NCBI GenBank assembly: GCA_020636355.1
Contig: JACJYB010000019.1
Span: forward strand, 15,885 to 79,884
Source: Lewinellaceae bacterium
Lineage (GTDB): Bacteria > Bacteroidota > Bacteroidia > Chitinophagales > Saprospiraceae
Reading direction: 5' to 3'
Length of the DNA: 64,000 bases
The notes beneath the pieces are model-generated. The model was not told the origin of the DNA, searched no databases, and was given only the letters and a program-made list of their open reading frames with translations. Positions 59,145-64,000 of this stretch are shown in pieces. The position numbers were made by a program, and so were the translations under genes. Each line of letters begins with the position of its first letter. Position 1 is the stretch's first letter.

Positions 59145-61196
59145 ATGAAAAAACACACCAAAAAACTATTCCCTTACCTGATAATTTTATTATTCCTCAG
59201 TTTAAACACAAATGCCCAACAAGCTGTAGTGCCCTCATTTGAAGCGGTATTGTCCCTGCAATCCGTGCGCAATGCTACGATCTCACCCGATGGCAAGCAG
59301 GTAGTGTATGAAGTAACCTCTACCGATTGGGAAGACAACCGGTACGACACTGAGCTTTGGCTATCCAGGGATGGCGCTACTCCATTTCCTCTGACAAATA
59401 ATGCCAAAGGAAATAGTAATAACGCCAAATGGTCCCCGGACAGTCAATGGATTGCCTACCTAACCAAAAAAGAGGACCATACCCAGATTTATGCGATGCG
59501 GCTCGCCGGCGGAGAATCATTTCCGGTTACGAACTGTATGGGTGATGTTCAGGATTTTGAATGGTCACCGGACGGGAAAAAGCTTTTATTCCTCCTTGCC
59601 GAAGATAAAGAGAAAGAAAAAAAGGCGCGCAGTTCCAGATTTGGTGAATATGCAGAAGAAGATGCGGAATTTCTTCTCTCCCGTTTGTGGATAACGGCCT
59701 TTGAGCCTGAAGACTGGGAAACCCAAACCTGGCCGGGCAAAATCCAGGACAGTGTAAAATTAAAGCAAAAAACCAGGATCCTGCTTGACAGTGTCCCCTA
59801 TACCATCAGCCGGTTTTTGTGGTCCCCGGATGGAACCCGGGTGGCCATCCAGCATCAACCGGACCCGATGATCAATTCATTTTTCCACTCCGACATAGCG
59901 CTTTTGGATCCCGCATCCGGAATAGTCACCCCGCTTATCCATAATCCAAGCTTTGACGGCCTGATAGACTGGTCCCCGGATGGGCAATCCATCCTGTACC
60001 AAACAGCCTTGGACGACTCCACATCCAATTATTACCGCAATGGCGAATTGTATATCACAGACCTGACAGGTAAAAAACGAACCAGAGTTGCAGCAAATTT
60101 TGATGAAGAGTTTTCCAGCATGAACTGGGTTGAGAATGGTATTTACGCCACCGCTTATCAGAAGACTCGTAGGATGTTGTGGCGTATTGACCCGGCCCTT
60201 CCTGATGAGGTACAGGCGTTCATCACCAGCCCCGACCGCATCAACGATTTTTCGATTACGGAGGATGGCAAGCATCTTGCTTACATAGGATCTTCACCGG
60301 ATCAATTGGATGAGATCTATGTCAAAGCAGCAGGACAACCTGAAATCCAAATCACACACAACACCAACCAGATCAGTGGCTGGAAGGTGGCCGATGGGGA
60401 CGTCATTCAATGGGCCAGTAAAGATGGTGCACAGATTGAAGGGGTCCTGATGAAACCAGCCGATTACAATCCGGCTAAAAAATACCCTTTACTGGTGGTC
60501 ATCCATGGAGGCCCGACCGGGATTTCATTACCCGCACCGCTCACTTCCTATGTTTACCCCATCACCCAGTGGCTGGCAAAAGGAGCACTTGTTCTAATGC
60601 CAAACTATCGCGGATCAGCGGGTTATGGAGAAGGCTTCCGATCACTGAATGTACGTAACCTCGGAGTTGGCGATGCCTGGGATGTCCTTTCGGGTGTGGA
60701 TTACCTGATAGAAAGAGGCATGGTAGATCCGGACAGCATGGGCTGTATGGGATGGAGTCAGGGAGGATACATATCGGCTTTTCTTACGACCAATACCGAT
60801 CGTTTTAAAGCCATATCCGTAGGGGCCGGCATATCCGACTGGATGACCTATTACGTAAATACGGATATTCATCCGTTTACGCGTCAGTACCTGAAATCCA
60901 CCCCCTGGAGTGATCCCGGAATTTACGCTTTGACCTCACCCATCACAACCATCAACCAGGCCAAGACCCCTACGTTGATCCAGCATGGAGAATTTGACCG
61001 TCGGGTTCCGATCGCCAACGGGTATGAACTCTATCAGGGACTGCAAGATGTCGGTGTACCCGTTAAGATGATGGTTTACAAAGGTTTTGGCCACGGCATC
61101 ACCAAACCAAAAGAGCGTCTTGCAGCCACCTGGCACAACTGGCAATGGTTCGGGAAATACATCTGGGGCGAAGAACTATCGATGCCTGAAAAGTAA
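59145..61196 (+). CDS. Secreted prolyl-oligopeptidase-family (S9) peptidase
   Basis: This 683-residue protein has a signal peptide (about 1-24, ending TNAQ). The N-terminal propeller (about 30-420) carries several WSPDG(K/T/Q) blades (KWSPDSQWIAYL, EWSPDGKKLLFL, LWSPDGTRVAI, DWSPDGQSILY), i.e. TolB/DPP-like repeats. The C-terminal alpha/beta hydrolase has the catalytic triad visible. Ser538 is in GWSQGGYIS, Asp618 in HGEFDRRVP and His650 in GFGHGITKP. It most resembles S9C acylaminoacyl/dipeptidyl peptidases, which cleave short peptides in the periplasm. It follows the MFS gene by 30 bp. Confidence 0.94.
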   Translation: MKKHTKKLFPYLIILLFLSLNTNAQQAVVPSFEAVLSLQSVRNATISPDGKQVVYEVTSTDWEDNRYDTELWLSRDGATPFPLTNNAKGNSNNAKWSPDSQWIAYLTKKEDHTQIYAMRLAGGESFPVTNCMGDVQDFEWSPDGKKLLFLLAEDKEKEKKARSSRFGEYAEEDAEFLLSRLWITAFEPEDWETQTWPGKIQDSVKLKQKTRILLDSVPYTISRFLWSPDGTRVAIQHQPDPMINSFFHSDIALLDPASGIVTPLIHNPSFDGLIDWSPDGQSILYQTALDDSTSNYYRNGELYITDLTGKKRTRVAANFDEEFSSMNWVENGIYATAYQKTRRMLWRIDPALPDEVQAFITSPDRINDFSITEDGKHLAYIGSSPDQLDEIYVKAAGQPEIQITHNTNQISGWKVADGDVIQWASKDGAQIEGVLMKPADYNPAKKYPLLVVIHGGPTGISLPAPLTSYVYPITQWLAKGALVLMPNYRGSAGYGEGFRSLNVRNLGVGDAWDVLSGVDYLIERGMVDPDSMGCMGWSQGGYISAFLTTNTDRFKAISVGAGISDWMTYYVNTDIHPFTRQYLKSTPWSDPGIYALTSPITTINQAKTPTLIQHGEFDRRVPIANGYELYQGLQDVGVPVKMMVYKGFGHGITKPKERLAATWHNWQWFGKYIWGEELSMPEK

Positions 61197-61289
61197 GTGG
61201 CTGCATGCAGTGTGGTCAACTACCGGCTGAATTTTGGGTGTGCCGATAAGCTCCCTGCGGAGTTGCTTCTCAGGTCCACAATTTGCCTT

Positions 61290-63425
61290 TCACCGGATCA
61301 GGGTAATCGTCCCCTGGTCCCGCACCCCACCATCAGGAGTCAAGCCATTCATCCGGAATACATAAACCCCTACCGGTGCCATCGACTGCCCTACCCTGCC
61401 ATCCCACGAAGCGGAAGGGTCCCGGGTAGAAAACACGAGGGTGCCCCAACGATCCCAGATCTGCCATGAAAAAGTGGATAACGTACAGTTGGTTTGAATG
61501 GCCAATACATCATTGTGTCCATCCCCATTTGGGCTAAAAATATTGGGTACATAAACGCGGCAATCTTCACAATATCCGGCTACTACTTGCATACTATCCC
61601 GGAATAGACATCCTTGATCCAGGTAATCCAGCCAATAAACCCCAGGCCCGTCCAGAATACGGTGAGGATCTATACTGCCATCATCCCATCCCACGATATC
61701 ATATGGAATATCAAGCTCTAATGTCTCACCTTCACACAAAGATAGAGCATCAGGTAGTACCGGCTGAAAAGAAACGTCCTGAACAATGGTGGTATCCTGA
61801 ACCACACACCCACTGTCCTGGATGGCAACCCAATACGTGCCCGCCTGACGGATGGAATACGGATTTTCCAGTGACCCATCCTGCCAACGAAAATCAAAGT
61901 CTCCGGGAAGTGAAATAATGATGGAATCCCCCGGGCACAACAAAGTATCCTGAGGTATATCCAAACCCTCAACCCACTTTGGATCTACAACCATTGTATC
62001 GTAGAAGGTGCAATTACCGCGCTCTACCTGTGCCCAGTACTTCCCGGGTTTAGTAATCGTATACAGCGCATCCGTGGATCCATCCTGCCATAAAAAACGG
62101 TCACCCAGCGATCCAAGGTCCATCCGGATGGCATCTCTTGCACATAGAAGGGTATCGGAAAGTAAAAAAGTCGAATCCTTGGATGAGGGTGGGTCGGGAA
62201 GTACGAGGGGATTGTTTAGGGAATAATTAAATCCACTAGCAAGAAATTGTGTAGTGTCTTCTGAATAAAACCAATCAACAAAATTACATTGACCTCCTGT
62301 AGCCTCAGGACTAAGGATGACACTTAACTTACGGCCTGTAGTAGTATAAATTCGGTCATCAAGACCTAGCATCATGTGGGAATTTCTCGCCTCCCCAAAA
62401 CCTTTTCCAATAAAAGTTTTGGTAACATTAATTTGATCCTCCAGGTTACTGGAAATATCAAACTGATAATAAAAAGTACTTGTATCATAAGGCACTAAAT
62501 CCGAAAACACATTATGTGTTTCCCCAAGATATAATTTAGTCCCATCCGGCGAGAAACAACCAAAGTTTTGAGAAAGACTATCATTCATTACGTTCAATGA
62601 AATAGGGTTAGAAACTTTACCACTTTTGTAATCAAAATCAAATAACTCAACAATGTTATCCTTGCCTCCGCAAAGTAAAATTTTTGAGTAGTCTTTAGAA
62701 ATGGCCATCATTCCTTCAGGATAAACCTTAGCATAATCACTATTGGCCACAGATGATAGTTTAGATCCTACAGACGAGATAACTGGCGATTGAATACCAT
62801 CTGCATTTATTTCAATAACCACAAAATCATTTGAGTTCGCTTTATGTGTAATCACCCAAATTGAACCACAAATACCTTTAGCAACAACAAGTTTACTGGT
62901 TAAACTGTCTATGATGGGAATGAACAAACGCGACTCGGAAATGGCACCTAATCCGCTATCCAAACGCATATCAATGACCGAATAAAATAAATTTCCGAAT
63001 AAATAAGCTGGCTTAAAAAATTCCCCATAATATTCGAATCCATCTTTTAAAGAAAATAAATAATACTTCAATGAGTCATCTGGGAAACGAACAGTGACAA
63101 CTGGCATTGGAGGATGCGGCGAAACATGGATTGTGTCACTGCCAGGTAAAAATTCAAAATTCCTATTCAGAAATGTATATCCGTTTGAAGAAAACAGAAT
63201 ATTCCCTTGATTATCGCAAACAACAGAATTAGGCGCTAAGGCATCAAAATAAAAAATTGATTTACCACTCCTTAGAATCTCATCCCTCCTATATATTTTA
63301 GTTGGTGAATTATTGAAATCAATAAAATTTCCTGAACCCAAATACCAAATATTATTCTCTCTCTGCGCGAACAATGGTAGAGTAGCAATTATTTCAACTA
63401 CAAAGAAAATAACAATTCGTACCAT
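61290..63425 (-). CDS. Surface protein with WD-like N-domain, three Ig-like repeats and T9SS type B sorting domain
   Basis: The 711-residue protein has a signal peptide (about 1-20, ending LFAQR). The N-terminal 410 residues are beta-rich (NIWYLGSGNFIDFNNSPTK start; CFSPDGTKLYLGETH), as in a propeller found in many type B sorted proteins. Three related Ig-like repeats follow (about 420-625), each with LCxxDxIxxxL, (F/L)xWQDGS and GxYWxxxxxxxC motifs. The C-terminal 85 residues are the CHU_C/gliding-motility-associated domain (VPNIFSPNGDGHNDVLAI ... APVGVYVFRMNG). That domain directs export by type IX secretion. The protein is surface-exposed and possibly adhesive; the partner is unknown. The encoded order next to the dockerin-like lipoprotein suggests joint action. 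Confidence 0.88.
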   Translation of the reverse strand: MVRIVIFFVVEIIATLPLFAQRENNIWYLGSGNFIDFNNSPTKIYRRDEILRSGKSIFYFDALAPNSVVCDNQGNILFSSNGYTFLNRNFEFLPGSDTIHVSPHPPMPVVTVRFPDDSLKYYLFSLKDGFEYYGEFFKPAYLFGNLFYSVIDMRLDSGLGAISESRLFIPIIDSLTSKLVVAKGICGSIWVITHKANSNDFVVIEINADGIQSPVISSVGSKLSSVANSDYAKVYPEGMMAISKDYSKILLCGGKDNIVELFDFDYKSGKVSNPISLNVMNDSLSQNFGCFSPDGTKLYLGETHNVFSDLVPYDTSTFYYQFDISSNLEDQINVTKTFIGKGFGEARNSHMMLGLDDRIYTTTGRKLSVILSPEATGGQCNFVDWFYSEDTTQFLASGFNYSLNNPLVLPDPPSSKDSTFLLSDTLLCARDAIRMDLGSLGDRFLWQDGSTDALYTITKPGKYWAQVERGNCTFYDTMVVDPKWVEGLDIPQDTLLCPGDSIIISLPGDFDFRWQDGSLENPYSIRQAGTYWVAIQDSGCVVQDTTIVQDVSFQPVLPDALSLCEGETLELDIPYDIVGWDDGSIDPHRILDGPGVYWLDYLDQGCLFRDSMQVVAGYCEDCRVYVPNIFSPNGDGHNDVLAIQTNCTLSTFSWQIWDRWGTLVFSTRDPSASWDGRVGQSMAPVGVYVFRMNGLTPDGGVRDQGTITLIR

Positions 63426-63476
63426 AGATATAAACTAGCAGGTTAGCCAGGCGCCAACCTGCCAATTAGAGAAATG

Positions 63477-64000
63477 TTAATTACAATAATAATCCAATCG
63501 ATATCTATAAAAGTCTACAATATCGCCTCCAGTCAGGCTTTCGCCATATCCATCTAGATAGACTGATAGCAATCCAAATGTTTCTGATTCTGTACTTGGA
63601 GGAATATTCCCGAGAATAACGTTTTGTGCAAGGTATGCATCATTGTCGTCTGAATATCCATTTCCATTCATGTCACAAAGGAATTCATACCAAACATCTG
63701 GATAACAAACGATTGTCCTGGATTCCAATTCAGTATTATTGTGAGGCAAACCTCCATTTATCATTATGGCAAATTCTTCCTCACTAACGCCAAATTCCTC
63801 AGCAGTAAAAGGCTGAAATCCATCTCCAATCAGCTTATCATTAATTGCTTTCAAATTCATTGGCTTATACTCAAACTCTTTACCCTCCCGATTCTTCTTC
63901 CACGCCTCAAACTGCGCTTGTAAGTCTTTATTCCCTATTTGCGGTACGTTGGTCTTCCCCACTTCATTTTCCTTTGTACATGAAGTGACTGCGAGTACCA
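63477..64000 (-). CDS. Lipoprotein with dockerin-like calcium loops, partial (N-terminus outside window)
   Basis: The frame stays open from the stop at 63477 past a GTG at 63962 to the right edge. The added residues read VLAVTSC followed by TKENE, a typical lipobox, so the true start lies beyond 64000. The mature part is about 168 residues. A helical, charged N-terminal half (LQAQFEAWKKNREGKEFEY) is followed by the segment CDMNGNGYSDDNDAYLAQNV and then LDGYGESLTGGDIVDFYRYR. These two resemble the paired EF-hand-like loops of type I dockerins (DxNxDGxxxxxDxxxxxxxIL), the second degenerate. No cohesin is visible in the window. The gene is 51 bp upstream of the type B sorted protein on the same strand. 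Confidence 0.75.
   Translation of the reverse strand, partial: VLAVTSCTKENEVGKTNVPQIGNKDLQAQFEAWKKNREGKEFEYKPMNLKAINDKLIGDGFQPFTAEEFGVSEEEFAIMINGGLPHNNTELESRTIVCYPDVWYEFLCDMNGNGYSDDNDAYLAQNVILGNIPPSTESETFGLLSVYLDGYGESLTGGDIVDFYRYRLDYYCN

Noticed and set aside
63477..63962. Treating GTG 63962 as the start of the last gene
   Set aside because: The frame continues upstream through a lipobox (VLAVTSC) to the window edge, so the gene is truncated rather than starting at GTG.
1..64000. tRNA or rRNA genes, CRISPR arrays, insertion sequences, prophage or conjugative genes
   Set aside because: No array of spaced repeats, no transposase or integrase, and no T-arm/CCA or rRNA signature was noticed on reading the gaps. 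A tRNA/Infernal scan was not possible here.

Overview
The window is chromosomal DNA of a Bacteroidota bacterium, most likely from the Saprospiria/Chitinophagia side of the phylum. The evidence is lineage-typical: C-terminal sorting domains of the type IX secretion system (1742-3607, 43999-46002, 61290-63425), a short 289-residue primary sigma factor, a periplasmic propeller/Y_Y_Y one-component regulator, DUF3570/DUF4266/DUF5107 proteins, AT-rich translation starts without strong Shine-Dalgarno sites, and two promoters of the Bacteroidota form TTG-N20-TAnnTTTG (one exact, one near). No rRNA, tRNA, CRISPR, prophage or insertion sequence was recognised. Both edges cut through genes (1-1710 and 63477-64000).

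Layout. 1-6615: a secreted glycan-related locus with a multi-repeat surface protein, a GH144-like glucanase and a propeller-LuxR regulator. 6763-10303: CorA and a P-type cation ATPase. 10381-12949: a DUF1080 protein, two proteins of unknown function and a hairpin-rich gap. 13015-17863: housekeeping genes rpoD, pnp, rpsO and mazG. 17924-18142: an orphan NqrM-like protein. 18611-22546: an aromatic amino acid operon (pheA, aminotransferase, tyrA, DAHP synthase-chorismate mutase). Its leader (22563-22879) reads as two consecutive Phe/Tyr ribosome-mediated attenuators. 23150-26463: cysteine dioxygenase and a MacB/FtsX-type permease. 26826-28951: small enzymes and an ankyrin protein. 28984-32168: an overlapping thioredoxin-ApbE-DUF4266-DUF3570 operon. 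32509-34017: a lipase fused to a META domain. 34164-37634: pyruvate carboxylase. 37738-40594: metY-metX behind a SAM-I riboswitch and a small ORF ending in three cysteines. 40667-47408: a TIM-barrel lipoprotein, then an ECF sigma/anti-sigma/CnrX-like trio followed by a haem peroxidase and a YHYH lipoprotein. 47678-50809: a DUF5107-TPR protein. 50962-52438: a sigma-like factor, a short anti-sigma-like protein and a divergent ClpP. 52435-57164: a sulfatase and a PIG-L deacetylase. 57415-61196: a DUF2007 protein, an MFS transporter and an S9 peptidase. 61290-64000: a type-B sorted surface protein and a dockerin-like lipoprotein.

The most notable content is regulatory RNA. The pheA operon carries two leader peptides (one containing FYFYFF, the other YHFYFSFYF). 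Each is followed by a terminator built from almost the same stem, and each ends in a segment complementary to the ascending arm of its own terminator. The metY leader appears to combine SAM sensing with translation of a CCC-containing peptide. Other points worth attention are the flavin-transferase/thioredoxin/beta-barrel operon and a ClpP paralogue whose catalytic Asp appears to be replaced, encoded in an operon with sigma and anti-sigma-like genes.
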